A DNA stretch of 64,000 nt, taken from assembly GCF_030582395.1 (NCBI RefSeq), contig NZ_CP104382.1, positions 558,001 to 622,000 on the forward strand, in the 5' to 3' direction. Shown here in pieces: positions 18,981 through 29,098 of this stretch. The stretch's first letter is position 1, and each line of letters starts with the position of its first letter. The notes under the pieces were generated by a model. The model saw only the letters and a program-made list of their open reading frames with translations, ran no database searches and was not told where the DNA came from. The position numbers and the translations under genes are program-made. This stretch comes from Ralstonia pickettii (GTDB lineage Bacteria > Pseudomonadota > Gammaproteobacteria > Burkholderiales > Burkholderiaceae).

Positions 18981-19385
18981 GACGGTCCAGGCACGGGCAT
19001 TCAAATTGCGCCTGCAAGGTCACGGGACAGGCGCGTTCTTTCGACCAATAACGGCACGCCGCAGCCAAACTTGACGCGGCAATCTGCCTCATGGGTCACC
19101 CCCGCGTGATTTGAGGTGCACAGAATGCTTCATGCGATCGACATAATCGCGCAACTCGGAACATTCTGGTCAATGTAGCGACCAACCAATATGCCGGGGC
19201 GATTTTTCCGGCGTCGCCGGTATCGTGAAACGGGCTGCACATAAGGCCCGCGCATGCAGGCGGTGGAAGCGGACGGGATCAGCAGCATTGGGGTTCTTGC
19301 AGTGCCAAAACAAATGGGTCGGCGGAAATGAAATGGGATGGAATACCCGGTCTTTTCTGCCCTTTGTTTTTCTGAGGGGGACACT

Positions 19386-19502
19386 ATGATTTACAACATG
19401 GCGATGCGATGCGTGACTGCGTCGATTGCCCCATGGGTCGGTTCTCCTCTCTGGAACAGATCGACACGGTCCAGAGACTTCAACCCGCGCCTCGTCAACT
19501 GA
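19386..19502 (+). CDS. Possible 38-aa small protein or leader peptide
   Basis: ATG at 19386 preceded by GAGGGGGA at 5-bp spacing, then 38 codons ending TGA at 19500-19502. The product starts MIYNMAMRCVTASIAPW and ends RDFNPRLVN; it resembles nothing I know. The stop codon lies in the loop of a terminator hairpin, so the whole unit could instead be a short non-coding RNA of about 130 bases. No gene depends on it downstream within 170 bases, which argues against attenuation of a neighbour. Confidence 0.35.
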   Translation: MIYNMAMRCVTASIAPWVGSPLWNRSTRSRDFNPRLVN

Positions 19503-19516
19503 GCGCGGGTTTTTTC
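19483..19516 (+). terminator. Rho-independent terminator after the small ORF
   Basis: ACCCGCGC (19483-19490) pairs with GCGCGGGT (19503-19510) around a 12-base loop and is followed by a run of T. No annotated larger gene reads into it, so it implies a short transcript starting upstream. Confidence 0.75.
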
Positions 19517-19692
19517 TTGGGCAGCGCAAACGTAGGATGCCCACCACACGGGCGTCAGGGGTATCACAGGCAATACCCTTCAGTTTTCCACCAGCCCGCC
19601 GTTGTGGTTAGGGTCGAGACACGTGTAGTCTCGCGACTCGCTTTCCCATTGCCGTCGCTGTTGCCGTTTTCGCTCAAGCCATCGCATTGCCC

Positions 19693-22443
19693 ATGACCCA
19701 GTTCTTTCCGGCTCAGGCCGGAGCCTCTCCTGCAGACGTTGCGCCCAGCCCCGAGGCCGCGCAACGTCCGGTGGCGGTCATGGCCGGGGCAATGGCGGGA
19801 GGGCGTCATACCGATTTCGAGGCGCTGTCTCGGCTGTCGTCCGACGCGGTCCTGCTGACTGTGGACGGACGCGTGGTGCAGGCCAACCCCGCCGCCGCGC
19901 GCTTGCTGGGCGCCCAGGATCCAACGCAGCTGGCAGGCCTGCAACTCGCCGGCCTGATTCATCCCGATGACGTGGCCCAGGTGGTGCCGCGCCTGGCGAA
20001 CATGGTGAGCAGCGGTGTGTATTCCCCGCCGGTCGAACACCGTCTGGTGCGCGCCGACTACACGCATGTCCTGGTTGCCAGCGAAGCCGCCGCCTGCGAG
20101 CACGAGGGCCAGCCCGCCGTCATGCTCGTGTTGCGTGAAGCCGTGTCGCGCCATGCGCTGGAGCGACACGCCGTTCAGGCCCGCGCCGAGGCGCTGCATG
20201 CGCGCCGCCTGCTCGCTTCGGAGAATGCCGTGCTTGCGCAACTTGCCTCCAATGCGACGCTGTCGACCGTACTGCGCCATCTGTGCCTGTACGTCGAGCA
20301 GGTCTATCCGAATGCCATGTCGGCCGTGCTGTTGCTCGATGCCGGCTCGCAGACGTTGCGTGTGGCTGCCGCCCCCACGCTGCCGGCGGCCTTTGCCGCC
20401 ACACTGGAAAACAACCCTGTCGGCCCCGATGCCGGCGCTTGCGGTTGCGCCGTTTACCTTGGCGACACCGTCCTCATCGACAACATTGCGACTGACCCGC
20501 GCTGGCAACATGAGCGCACGGCAGCATTGTCGGCCGGCTTGGCTTCTGCGTGGGCGTTGCCCATCCGTTCGTCGCGCGGGGACAAGCTTGGCGTGCTCGC
20601 GTTGTTCTATCGAACGCCGTGCATGCCCGTGGAAGAAGAGCAGCATTTCCTTGACGACGTCACGCACCTGGCGGGCGTTGCCATTCAGAAAGACAACGTC
20701 GAACGTGGTCTGGCCGAAAGCGAAGAGCGCTACCGGCTGGCGATTTCGAACCTGCACGAAGGCGTCGTCATCATGTCGCCGGACGGTGTGGTGCAGGCCG
20801 CCAATGCCAGCGCCGAGCGCATCCTGCGGGTGCGTCCGGGCCAGCTTGTCGGCCGCAACCGGCTCGACCCGATTCAACGCGTCGTGGACGAGCACGGCAA
20901 GGAAGTCGGCTCGACCATGATGCCGTCCGGGCTGGTGCTGCGCACCGGCGAGCCCATCTTCGGCCGCGTCTACGGGCTGTTGCTCAAGACGGGCGAACTG
21001 ATGTGGGTGCGGCAGAACATCATTCCGATCCGTCGTCACGCCGAGCCCACGCCCAGCAGCGTGATGCTGTCGTTCGCCGATATCACCGAAATCAAGCGCG
21101 CCGAGCAGCGCCTGCGCCATCTGGCCGCGCACGACGCGCTCACGGGGCTGACCAACCGCAGCTTTTTCATTGCGCACCTGGAAAGCACCATTGAAAGCGC
21201 GCGTGACGAGAGCCGCGAACTGGCGCTCTTCTTCCTCGACCTGGACCGCTTCAAGAGCGTGAACGACACCGCGGGCCATGCCTGCGGCGACACGCTGCTG
21301 CAAAGCGCAGCCGCGCGCCTGACCGATTGCATCGGCCCGGGCGACGTGATCGCCCGTCTGGGCGGCGACGAGTTCGTCATCCTCATCGACCAGCGTGTCG
21401 AGGGAAAACGCATTGCGCTGCTGGCTGAACGTTTGCTTCAGGCCATGCGCGAGCCGTTCGATACCGTCAACGGGCGGTATTACCTGGGCGTGTCGATTGG
21501 CGTGGCGCTGTATCCGCACGACGGCATTTCGGGGTCCGACCTGCTGCGTTCGGCCGATGCCGCCATGTACCGCGCCAAGCAGAACGGCCGCAACCGCGCG
21601 CAGTTCTACACGGCTGAGCTGAACGCCCGTCTGCAACGCCGCTACATGCTGGAAAACGCGCTGCGCGACGCGCGCGAGAACAACGAACTGCAGCTCGTCT
21701 ATCAGCCCAAGTACGACCTGGCCAGCCATCGCATCGTCGGCGCCGAGGCGCTGCTGCGCTGGAACAGCGCCAAGCTTGGGGCGATCTCGCCGGTGGAGTT
21801 CATTCCGGTGGCGGAAGAGACGGGGCTGATCGTGCCGATTGGCGCATGGGTCCTGCGCCGTGCCTGCGAGCAGGCCGTGATCTGGTACGAGGCGCTCGGC
21901 TACGACTTCCGCATGGCGGTCAACCTGTCGGCGCGGCAGTTCCAGGCTGGCGATGTGGTGCCGATGATCGAGCAGACGCTGGCCGATACCGGCCTGCCGC
22001 CCACCGCGCTGGAAGTCGAAATTACCGAAAGCCTGCTGATGGGCGGTGCGGATGAAGTGCGCCCCATGTTCGATGCGCTCACCGCGCAGGGCATCCGGAT
22101 CTCCATCGACGATTTCGGTACCGGCTATTCGTCGCTGTCGTATCTGCAGCGCTTCCCGATCAGCAACGTGAAGATCGACCGCTCGTTCATCACGGGCATT
22201 CCAGGCGACCCGGATTCCGTGGCGCTGACGGAGGCCATCGTCGCCATGGCGCGCGCCCTCGGCATGACGGTCACGGCCGAAGGCGTGGAAGACGCCGACC
22301 AGGTGGAATTCCTCGCCAAGGCGGGCTGCCAGGAAATCCAGGGTTACTACATCGGCAAGCCGGTCACGGCCGAAGGTTTTGACCGCTTGCTGCGGGCGCA
22401 CCTGTCGGTTGTGGATGCCGGCGTGCGCGCCGCGCTGGGCTGA
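19693..22443 (+). CDS. PAS-GAF-PAS-GGDEF-EAL c-di-GMP signalling protein
   Basis: A 916-residue cytoplasmic protein with no membrane segment. PAS domain at about 40-140, GAF at about 185-345, second PAS at about 350-470, GGDEF domain with intact GGDEF ([11 protein letters not shown]) and EAL domain with [27 protein letters not shown] and KIDRSFI. Both catalytic halves look complete, so it may make and degrade c-di-GMP. The allosteric RxxD site before GGDEF reads GPGD, so product inhibition is probably lost. ATG is taken as start; a TTG two codons earlier is possible. Confidence 0.93.
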   Translation: MTQFFPAQAGASPADVAPSPEAAQRPVAVMAGAMAGGRHTDFEALSRLSSDAVLLTVDGRVVQANPAAARLLGAQDPTQLAGLQLAGLIHPDDVAQVVPRLANMVSSGVYSPPVEHRLVRADYTHVLVASEAAACEHEGQPAVMLVLREAVSRHALERHAVQARAEALHARRLLASENAVLAQLASNATLSTVLRHLCLYVEQVYPNAMSAVLLLDAGSQTLRVAAAPTLPAAFAATLENNPVGPDAGACGCAVYLGDTVLIDNIATDPRWQHERTAALSAGLASAWALPIRSSRGDKLGVLALFYRTPCMPVEEEQHFLDDVTHLAGVAIQKDNVERGLAESEERYRLAISNLHEGVVIMSPDGVVQAANASAERILRVRPGQLVGRNRLDPIQRVVDEHGKEVGSTMMPSGLVLRTGEPIFGRVYGLLLKTGELMWVRQNIIPIRRHAEPTPSSVMLSFADITEIKRAEQRLRHLAAHDALTGLTNRSFFIAHLESTIESARDESRELALFFLDLDRFKSVNDTAGHACGDTLLQSAAARLTDCIGPGDVIARLGGDEFVILIDQRVEGKRIALLAERLLQAMREPFDTVNGRYYLGVSIGVALYPHDGISGSDLLRSADAAMYRAKQNGRNRAQFYTAELNARLQRRYMLENALRDARENNELQLVYQPKYDLASHRIVGAEALLRWNSAKLGAISPVEFIPVAEETGLIVPIGAWVLRRACEQAVIWYEALGYDFRMAVNLSARQFQAGDVVPMIEQTLADTGLPPTALEVEITESLLMGGADEVRPMFDALTAQGIRISIDDFGTGYSSLSYLQRFPISNVKIDRSFITGIPGDPDSVALTEAIVAMARALGMTVTAEGVEDADQVEFLAKAGCQEIQGYYIGKPVTAEGFDRLLRAHLSVVDAGVRAALG

Positions 22444-22565
22444 CGGCCTGGCCGGAAACGCGCCTTTCCCACTGTTCACACCGGTGTTTCTGCCGTTCGT
22501 CGCAATCCGCTCCCGCGTGCGGGAGCTGGCATCTAAGCTGGCGTCATTCCAACAGGGAGACCGCC

Positions 22566-23069
22566 ATGCTCGAATCGATCGCCTCCATCGTCTCGCATAC
22601 GCCCGCCTGGGTGTTCGTCGTGTTTGCCGTGCTCATTGCCATTGGGGTGCGTCAGATGCAGCCCCGCATCGTGTCGCGCCGCCGCCTGATCGTGCTGCCG
22701 CTCGTGGTGGCCGCGTATTCGCTTTACGGCGTGTCGATGGCAAGCCATGGCAGCCCGCTTGCCCTCACGATGTGGCTGGTCGCGGTTGTCATGGCGTTCC
22801 TGGTGACGTATATGTCGCCGCCCAACGGCGCCGTCTCTGAAACGGCCCGCACTGTGCGTGTGCCGGGCAGCTGGGTGCCGATGGTCGTGATCGTGGGCCT
22901 GTTCGCCGCCCGCTATGCCTACAACGTCATGCTCGCGATGCACCCGGAAGTCTCGCACTCCGGCAGCTTCATGGCGCTGTTCAGCGCGCTGTTCGGCTTC
23001 CTGGGCGGCCTGCTCCTCTCGCGCTCGGTGCTGTTGCACGTGCGTACACCGCGCCTGGCGGCGGCTTGA
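22566..23069 (+). CDS. DUF6622-type integral membrane protein
   Basis: A 167-residue protein with five hydrophobic segments (about 13-30, 44-60, 66-83, 102-122, 133-153). It belongs to a family of small membrane proteins of unknown function in Burkholderiaceae. GGGAGA lies before the ATG. It sits alone between the GGDEF/EAL gene and modE, same strand. Confidence 0.75.
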   Translation: MLESIASIVSHTPAWVFVVFAVLIAIGVRQMQPRIVSRRRLIVLPLVVAAYSLYGVSMASHGSPLALTMWLVAVVMAFLVTYMSPPNGAVSETARTVRVPGSWVPMVVIVGLFAARYAYNVMLAMHPEVSHSGSFMALFSALFGFLGGLLLSRSVLLHVRTPRLAAA

Positions 23070-23126
23070 ACCAGCAATCGGCGTTAACATCCGGCATGTT
23101 GCAATCTCCATTCAAGACGGGACGAC

Positions 23127-23939
23127 ATGCTGGAACTCGATGGCACCATCTGGCTACGCGCCGGTGAAGACAACTGGGGCGGGCGTGGCCGGATCGAACT
23201 GTTGGCTGCCATCGGGCAGACCGGCTCCATCACGGCAGGCGCCAAAGCCGTGGGCCTTTCCTACAAGGCCGCCTGGGACGCCATCGACACCATGAACAAC
23301 CTGGCCGGCGAGCCCCTGGTGGTGCGCACCACGGGCGGCAAGGGCGGTGGCGGCAGTGTGCTGACACCGCGTGCGCAACGGCTGATCGAGAGCTTTCGCG
23401 TGCTGGAAGCCGAGCACCGCCGCTTTGTCGAGCGCCTGGATGCGGCCGCGCAGGCCGCCAGTGAAGACGTCAACCTGCTGCGCCGCCTCATGTTGCGCAC
23501 GAGCGCGCGCAATACGCTGTTCGGCACGGTCGAATCGGTCGCACCGGGCGCCGTCAACGATGTGGTTACGCTGCGCCTGCCCGCCGGTCAGGCTGTCGCC
23601 GCCACCATCACGCAGGAAAGCACGCGCGTGCTTGGGCTGGCACCGGGCGTGCAGGCCGTTGCGCTCATCAAGGCGCCTGCCGTGATGCTGATGCGCGGCG
23701 CCGGCGAGTGGCGGGTCTCGGCAGAAAACCAATTGCCGTGCGTGGTCACGGAGATCCGCGATGGCGCGGTGCAGGCCGAAGTGCGGCTGCGCCTGCAGGA
23801 TGCGAGCGCCGCGTCGGCGGGGGAAACCGTGCTGGTGGCCATGCTCTCGCGCACGGCGGTGGAAACGCTGGCACTGGCCGAAGGCGTGGAAGCCGTCGCC
23901 GTGTTCGAGGCGTCGAGCGTGATCTTGGGATTGGCCTGA
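23127..23939 (+). CDS. modE: Molybdate-responsive regulator ModE
   Basis: A 270-residue regulator with an N-terminal winged helix-turn-helix (RIELLAAIGQTGSITAGAKAVGLSYKAAWDAI) and GKGGGGSVLTPRAQRLI wing, followed by two molybdate-binding Mop/TOBE repeats (about 123-190: TSARNTLFGTVESVAPGAV; about 195-265: SAENQLPCVVTEIRDGAV). ModE with molybdate represses molybdate uptake genes and activates molybdoenzyme genes. A candidate operator lies before modB in this window. Confidence 0.95.
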   Translation: MLELDGTIWLRAGEDNWGGRGRIELLAAIGQTGSITAGAKAVGLSYKAAWDAIDTMNNLAGEPLVVRTTGGKGGGGSVLTPRAQRLIESFRVLEAEHRRFVERLDAAAQAASEDVNLLRRLMLRTSARNTLFGTVESVAPGAVNDVVTLRLPAGQAVAATITQESTRVLGLAPGVQAVALIKAPAVMLMRGAGEWRVSAENQLPCVVTEIRDGAVQAEVRLRLQDASAASAGETVLVAMLSRTAVETLALAEGVEAVAVFEASSVILGLA

Positions 23940-23946
23940 CACCCTC

Positions 23947-24444
23947 ATGACGCCAAAAACCCTGCTGATCGTCTACCACTCGATGACGGGCGGCGCGCGC
24001 CAGATGGCCGAGGCCGCGCAGGCGGGCGCCGCAGAAGAGGGCGGTGTGATTGTGCGCTTGCTGCACGCCGCGCAGGCGGGTCCCGACGACGTGCTGGCCG
24101 CAGACGGCTATCTCTTCGCAACACCCGAAAACCTCGCCGCCATCAGCGGGCAGCTCAAGGATTTTTTCGACCGCTGCTATTACCCCGCGCTCGACCGCAT
24201 CAACGGCCGTCCATACGCGTGCCTGGTCTGCGCGGGCAGCGATGGTCAGAATGCGGTGCGTCAGATTGAACGCATTGCGACCGGCTGGCGGCTCAAGCCC
24301 GTGGCTGAACCGATCATCGTCTGCACGCATGCGCAAACGCCGGAGGCCATCCTCGCGCCAAAGCAGATTGGCGCAGACGGGCTGGAGCGCTGCCGTTCAC
24401 TTGGGCAGGCCATGGCGACCGGGCTCGCGTTGGGCGTGTTCTGA
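23947..24444 (+). CDS. Flavodoxin-like / NADPH-dependent FMN reductase family protein
   Basis: A 165-residue protein with the flavodoxin fold. LLIVYHSMTGGARQMAEAA is the phosphate loop for FMN, and ADGYLFATPENLAAISGQLKDFFDRCYY is typical of WrbA/NADPH-FMN-reductase-like proteins. It starts 7 bases after modE stops, so the two are one transcript. Its link with molybdenum metabolism is unproven; an electron-transfer role for a molybdoenzyme or cofactor step is possible. Confidence 0.85.
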   Translation: MTPKTLLIVYHSMTGGARQMAEAAQAGAAEEGGVIVRLLHAAQAGPDDVLAADGYLFATPENLAAISGQLKDFFDRCYYPALDRINGRPYACLVCAGSDGQNAVRQIERIATGWRLKPVAEPIIVCTHAQTPEAILAPKQIGADGLERCRSLGQAMATGLALGVF

Positions 24445-24446
24445 CG

Positions 24447-25186
<740 letters not shown>

Positions 25187-25190
<4 letters not shown>

Positions 25191-25873
25191 GCCAGCTGCT
25201 CCTGCAGGTTCGGCGCGCGCCCTTGCAGCAGGCGGCTGGCCGCCACCAGCACCACGATGCAGGTGAGCGAGGTGATCAGCACCAGCGTATTGGCCGTGGC
25301 GTCGTCGCCGGCCTGTACGGCTTCGTAGATGGCGACGGATAGCGTCTGCGTGCGGCCCGGAAGGTTGCCGGCAATCATCAGCGTGGCTCCAAATTCGCCC
25401 AAGGCGCGTGCAAAGGCCAGCAGCACGCCGGCAGCAATGCCGCGCGCGGCCAGCGGCAGCGTGACCCGAAAGAACACGGCGGTCTCGGGCAGGCCGAGCA
25501 CGCGCGCCGCGTTCTCGAGTTGATGATCGACGCCTTCAAAGGCGGCGCGTGCCGACTTCATGACGAGCGGGAACGCCACCACGGTGGAGGCAATCACCGC
25601 GCCTTGCCAGGTAAAGACGAGCTGGATGCCCAAGCTGTCGAGCCATCCGCCGATCAGGCCGCGCCGGCCCAGCAGCACCAGCAGGTAATAGCCGAGCACC
25701 GTTGGCGGGAGCACCAGGGGCAGCGTCAGGATTGAATCGATGACGTCGCGCAGACGGCTGCGCGTGCGCGCGAGTGCGTACGCCGCACCGACGCCCAGCA
25801 CGAGGTTAAGAACCGTCGCCCAGCCGGCCACCTTGAGTGAAAGCAGCAGAGGCGTCCAGATGGAAGCAGACAT
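25187..25873 (-). CDS. modB: Molybdate ABC transporter permease
   Basis: A 228-residue inner-membrane permease with five predicted segments and the EAA loop that docks the ATPase (ENAARVLGLPETAVFFRVTLPLAARG). LPLVLPPTVLGYYLLVLLG is highly typical of ModB. Start at 25873 is chosen as the family length fits; longer frames run into the control region. The periplasmic molybdate-binding protein gene modA, normally just upstream, is absent here. Confidence 0.9.
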
Positions 25874-25969
25874 GCGGATACGTTGCGAAGGTGCCATCGG
25901 CCGGCCGGGTGATGTCCGCGAACTGCGCAGTGACGCGTTGGGTGCCGGCGACAGATTGGGTGAGTTATC

Positions 25970-25993
25970 CGCAATATAGGGTTGGATATAACG
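25970..25993. promoter_or_regulatory. Candidate ModE operator upstream of modBC
   Basis: CGCAATAT, eight bases, then ATATAACG. This has the same 8-8-8 layout as the E. coli modA operator as I recall it (CGTTATAT-N8-ACATAACG); the right half is a perfect ModE half-site and the left half matches at six of eight positions. It lies 97 bases before the modB start codon. With a modE gene 2 kb away, repression of modBC by ModE-molybdate is the natural reading. Confidence 0.65.
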
Positions 25994-26352
25994 CCCGGTC
26001 AATCCTGACACAGTGATATCCGGCATGCAGCAAGGGGCATGGAGGCGCTGTCTTGCCATTGCCGGCAGCGGCGTGAAGGCGGCGCGCTCTTTTTTCCGAC
26101 AAATCAACATGCCCCTCGAATGGGCGGAATGATTTAGGCCCTTTTTGTTTTCATTTCATTTGCAATTGCCCATGCCCCGGTTTTCACGACAAACCGGAGA
26201 TGAAACGCTGATTCATTGCCGCGTCATTCAATTTCGGACGACCCATCGGCTGTAACGCAAGCGCCCGTGCGGCTCCGCGCCGTGCGGACGGTTCCGGCAA
26301 TGCGCGCGCTTATGCGTCACTTTTCCCGCGCGTCTACGCCTTATTTCCGGTC

Positions 26353-26369
26353 ACCCCTAAAGAAGGGGT
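26353..26369. promoter_or_regulatory. Inverted repeat, possible operator of the polysaccharide operon
   Basis: ACCCCT (26353-26358) and AGGGGT (26364-26369) form a perfect 6-bp inverted repeat with a 5-base AAAGA spacer, about 60 bases before a possible leader ORF and 220 before wecB. A related CCCCTAAGAGGGG lies upstream of the LuxR-type gene near 59.8 kb. Function is inferred from position only. Confidence 0.4.
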
Positions 26370-26414
26370 AATCCTAGTCAGCCTTTCTGTTTAAAAAAAC
26401 GAGGGGTGGCGGCA

Positions 26415-26591
26415 ATGACGCGTTCATTGAGAAAATTGCGGCCTGCACGACGCCCGGTTTCCCCGCCCCCACGGTCGCACAAGAACAAGAAGGAGGCACG
26501 AAGGAGGCGTCAATCGATTCCCTTCGTCCGTCCTGTGTGCTGTATGCGCGTCTGCGATGCGCATGCCGTGCTTCTTTCTACCCGGCTATGA
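26415..26591 (+). CDS. Possible 58-aa leader ORF coupled to wecB
   Basis: ATG at 26415 has GAGGGG 8 bases upstream. The 58-residue product is very basic and Pro-rich (starts MTRSLRKLRPARRP) and resembles no known family. Its TGA at 26589-26591 overlaps the wecB ATG as ATGA. wecB itself has no ribosome-binding site, so translation of this ORF could deliver ribosomes to wecB. The composition may equally mean that it is chance. Confidence 0.35.
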   Translation: MTRSLRKLRPARRPVSPPPRSHKNKKEARRRRQSIPFVRPVCCMRVCDAHAVLLSTRL

Positions 26592-27745
26592 AAATTCTCT
26601 CCGTCTTCGGCACGCGGCCCGAAGCGATCAAGATGGCGCCGCTCGTCAAGGCGCTGGCCGAACAGTCGGCCATGGAATCCGTCGTCTGCGTGACGGGGCA
26701 GCACAAGCAGATGTTGCAGCAGGTACTCGACCTGTTCGATATCGTTCCGCACATCGACCTGGAACTGATGACGCAGAACCAGACGCTGAACGGACTCAGT
26801 GCCCGTCTGCTGACAGCCTTTGACGACGTGCTGGAGACGGTGCGTCCCGACCGCATCCTGGTACACGGCGATACGACCACCGCAATGATGTCGGCCATGG
26901 CGGCGTTCCACCGCCGCATTCCCATCGGCCATGTGGAGGCCGGCCTGCGCACGGGCGATCTCTACCAGCCTTGGCCGGAAGAGATGAACCGCCGCACCAT
27001 CGACGTGTGTGCCGATCTGCTGTTCGCGCCGACCGATTCGTCGCGCCGCAACCTGCAGGCGGAAAACCTGGGTGGCCGCATCCTGGTGACGGGCAACACC
27101 GTGATCGATGCGCTGCTGCAGACCACGCAGCGCATCCTGAAGGACGACGCCTTCCGCGCGGCGCTGGATGCGCATTTCCCGTTTCTGAACGACGAACGCA
27201 AGGTCCTGCTCGTGACGGGCCACCGCCGCGAGAACTTCGGTTCGGGCTTCGCCAACATCTGCGAGGCGCTGGCCACGCTGGCGCGCCGCGACGACATCCA
27301 GATCGTCTACCCGATCCACCTGAACCCGAATGTGCGCGGGCCCGTGCAGGAAGCGCTGGCAGGGCTGCCGAACGTGCACCTGATCGAACCGCTGGACTAC
27401 GCCCGCTTCGTGCGCCTGATGCAGCGCGCCCACGTGATCCTGACAGACTCGGGCGGCGTGCAGGAAGAGGCGCCGTCGCTGGGCAAGCCGGTGCTCGTCA
27501 TGCGCAACGTGACGGAGCGCCCCGAGGCCGTGCAGGCCGGCACCGTGCGCCTGGTCGGCACGGAGGTGGACAGCATCGTGGGTGCCGTCAGCCACCTGTA
27601 CGACAACGACGAGGCATGGCGCGCGTTCTCGCAGCATCTCAACCCCTATGGCGATGGGCTGGCTTCACAGCGCATCGTGTCCGCCCTTGCGGGTGGTTTC
27701 GTGCAGGAATTCCTCGGCGACGCCGACGCACTCGAAGCCGCTTGA
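26588..27745 (+). CDS. wecB: UDP-N-acetylglucosamine 2-epimerase (non-hydrolysing)
   Basis: A 385-residue cytoplasmic enzyme converting UDP-GlcNAc to UDP-ManNAc. Family signatures: FGTRPEAIKMAPLVK at the start, HGDTTTAM, GHVEAGLRTGD, TGHRRENFG and the substrate-binding TDSGGVQEEAPSLGKPVLVMR near the C-terminus; length is standard. It is the first large gene of a tight operon with a glycosyltransferase and a deacetylase, so UDP-ManNAc is probably the sugar donor for that polymer. No dehydrogenase (wecC) is present, so ManNAc rather than ManNAcA is expected. Confidence 0.93.
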   Translation: MKILSVFGTRPEAIKMAPLVKALAEQSAMESVVCVTGQHKQMLQQVLDLFDIVPHIDLELMTQNQTLNGLSARLLTAFDDVLETVRPDRILVHGDTTTAMMSAMAAFHRRIPIGHVEAGLRTGDLYQPWPEEMNRRTIDVCADLLFAPTDSSRRNLQAENLGGRILVTGNTVIDALLQTTQRILKDDAFRAALDAHFPFLNDERKVLLVTGHRRENFGSGFANICEALATLARRDDIQIVYPIHLNPNVRGPVQEALAGLPNVHLIEPLDYARFVRLMQRAHVILTDSGGVQEEAPSLGKPVLVMRNVTERPEAVQAGTVRLVGTEVDSIVGAVSHLYDNDEAWRAFSQHLNPYGDGLASQRIVSALAGGFVQEFLGDADALEAA

Positions 27746-27772
27746 ACGCCAAACGAAAAGGCAATCACGACC

Positions 27773-29098
27773 ATGTCCACGCTTGCGATCGATATCCTGC
27801 TGGTGATTGCGTTCTGCATCATCACGCTGCTCGTCGTCTACACCGCGCGGCATTATCTGTTCACGCTGAACCGGCTATTCGGCCGTCAGCGTCAGCCGTA
27901 TCTCGACATTGAGCAGGGGGCGTGGCCGAGCGTGGTCGTCTGCGTGGCGGCACACAATGAAGAGCGCGTGATTGCCGACTGCCTCAACGCGCTGCTGCTG
28001 GTGGATTACCCGCGCGACAAGCTGACCATCATGCCGGTCAACGATCGCTCGAAGGATCGCACGCGCGAAATCATCGACGAGATTGCGGCACGCAACCCGG
28101 GTCGTTTCCAGCTTTTTCACCGCACAGAAGGCCGGCCGGGCAAAGCCGCGGCGTTGCGCGATGCCACGCAGTTGATCGACGCCGAGATCATGATCGTGTT
28201 CGATGCCGACTACCTGCCGGCGCGTGGCCTCATCAAACAGCTTGTGGCGCCGTTCTTTGACCCGGAAGTGGGCGCCATCATGGGCCGCGTGGTGCCGGTG
28301 AATGCCGGGGCGAACCTGCTCACGCGCCTGCTCGACCTGGAGCGCTCCGGCGGCTACCAGGTCGACCAGACCGCCCGCATGAACCTGGGCCTGGTGCCGC
28401 AATACGGCGGCACCGTGGGCGGCATCCGCCGTCGCGCGCTGGACGACATCGGCGGCTGGAACATCGACACGCTGGCGGAAGACACTGACGTGACGTTCCG
28501 CCTGCTCCAGCACGGCTGGAAGACGGTCTACCAGAACCGCTCCGAATGCTACGAAGAGGTGCCCGAAGTCTGGCCCGTGCGGCTTAAGCAGATCAGCCGG
28601 TGGTCGCGCGGCCACAACCAGGTGATGGTGCAGAACATCCGCAAGCTGCTGGCGAACGATCGCATCAGCCGGCTGGAACGGCTGGACGGCGCGTTGCTGC
28701 TGCTCATCTTCGTCATGCCCATGGTGCAGCTGGCCGGCTGGGTGGTGGCGGTCATCCTGTTCTATGCGGCTGCGCAATCGATCGTCTCGGGGTGGGTGCT
28801 GCTCGCGGCGCTGCTGTGCTACGGCGGGCTGGGCACGAATGCGGCCTTCTTCGAGATCGCAGCGGCCACCTACCTCGATGGTCATCGGAACCGCATCCGC
28901 CTGCTGCCGCTGAACCTGTTCGGCTTCCTGGTCAGCATGGTGACCATCTCGCGCGCCGGCGTGACGCAGGTGATCGATGCCGTGAAAAAGCGCGAGCTGG
29001 TGTGGGACAAGACCGAGCGCTTCCGCACCGAAGCCGCGGGCGTGGTCAACATCATGGCCGGCGAGGTGCCGGTGCCCACGGGCACGGAGGGCGCATGA
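27773..29098 (+). CDS. Processive family 2 glycosyltransferase (polysaccharide synthase)
   Basis: A 441-residue inner-membrane synthase. One membrane segment at 7-27, a cytoplasmic GT-A domain, then three segments between about 304 and 400. Catalytic residues of processive GT2 enzymes are all present: Asp91, the DAD motif at 144-146, the ED of AEDTDVT at 236-237, and QxxRW at 273-277. It resembles cellulose, hyaluronan and poly-GlcNAc synthases and should polymerise and export a chain. There is no PilZ domain. Its stop overlaps the next start (ATGA). With wecB just upstream, ManNAc or GlcNAc are the likely sugars. Confidence 0.9.
   Translation: MSTLAIDILLVIAFCIITLLVVYTARHYLFTLNRLFGRQRQPYLDIEQGAWPSVVVCVAAHNEERVIADCLNALLLVDYPRDKLTIMPVNDRSKDRTREIIDEIAARNPGRFQLFHRTEGRPGKAAALRDATQLIDAEIMIVFDADYLPARGLIKQLVAPFFDPEVGAIMGRVVPVNAGANLLTRLLDLERSGGYQVDQTARMNLGLVPQYGGTVGGIRRRALDDIGGWNIDTLAEDTDVTFRLLQHGWKTVYQNRSECYEEVPEVWPVRLKQISRWSRGHNQVMVQNIRKLLANDRISRLERLDGALLLLIFVMPMVQLAGWVVAVILFYAAAQSIVSGWVLLAALLCYGGLGTNAAFFEIAAATYLDGHRNRIRLLPLNLFGFLVSMVTISRAGVTQVIDAVKKRELVWDKTERFRTEAAGVVNIMAGEVPVPTGTEGA

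Larger units (their letters stand above)
19005..19692. other. Long intergenic region with a possible small ORF/RNA
   Basis: About 690 bases between the divergent small-exported-protein pair and the GGDEF/EAL gene. The only structure I can support is a 38-codon ORF with a good ribosome-binding site that runs into a rho-independent terminator (19386-19516). The remainder shows no convincing ORF. Confidence 0.45.
25874..26414. other. Control region between modBC and the polysaccharide operon
   Basis: About 540 bases with divergent promoters. It holds the candidate ModE site (25970-25993) and an inverted repeat ACCCCT-N5-AGGGGT at 26353-26369. Between them, 26100-26340 shows no ORF or clear promoter element. 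No modA fragment is visible. Confidence 0.5.

Noticed and set aside
19564..22479. Long open frame (971 codons) on the minus strand
   Set aside because: It is the antisense shadow of the GGDEF/EAL gene; composition is typical of such shadows.
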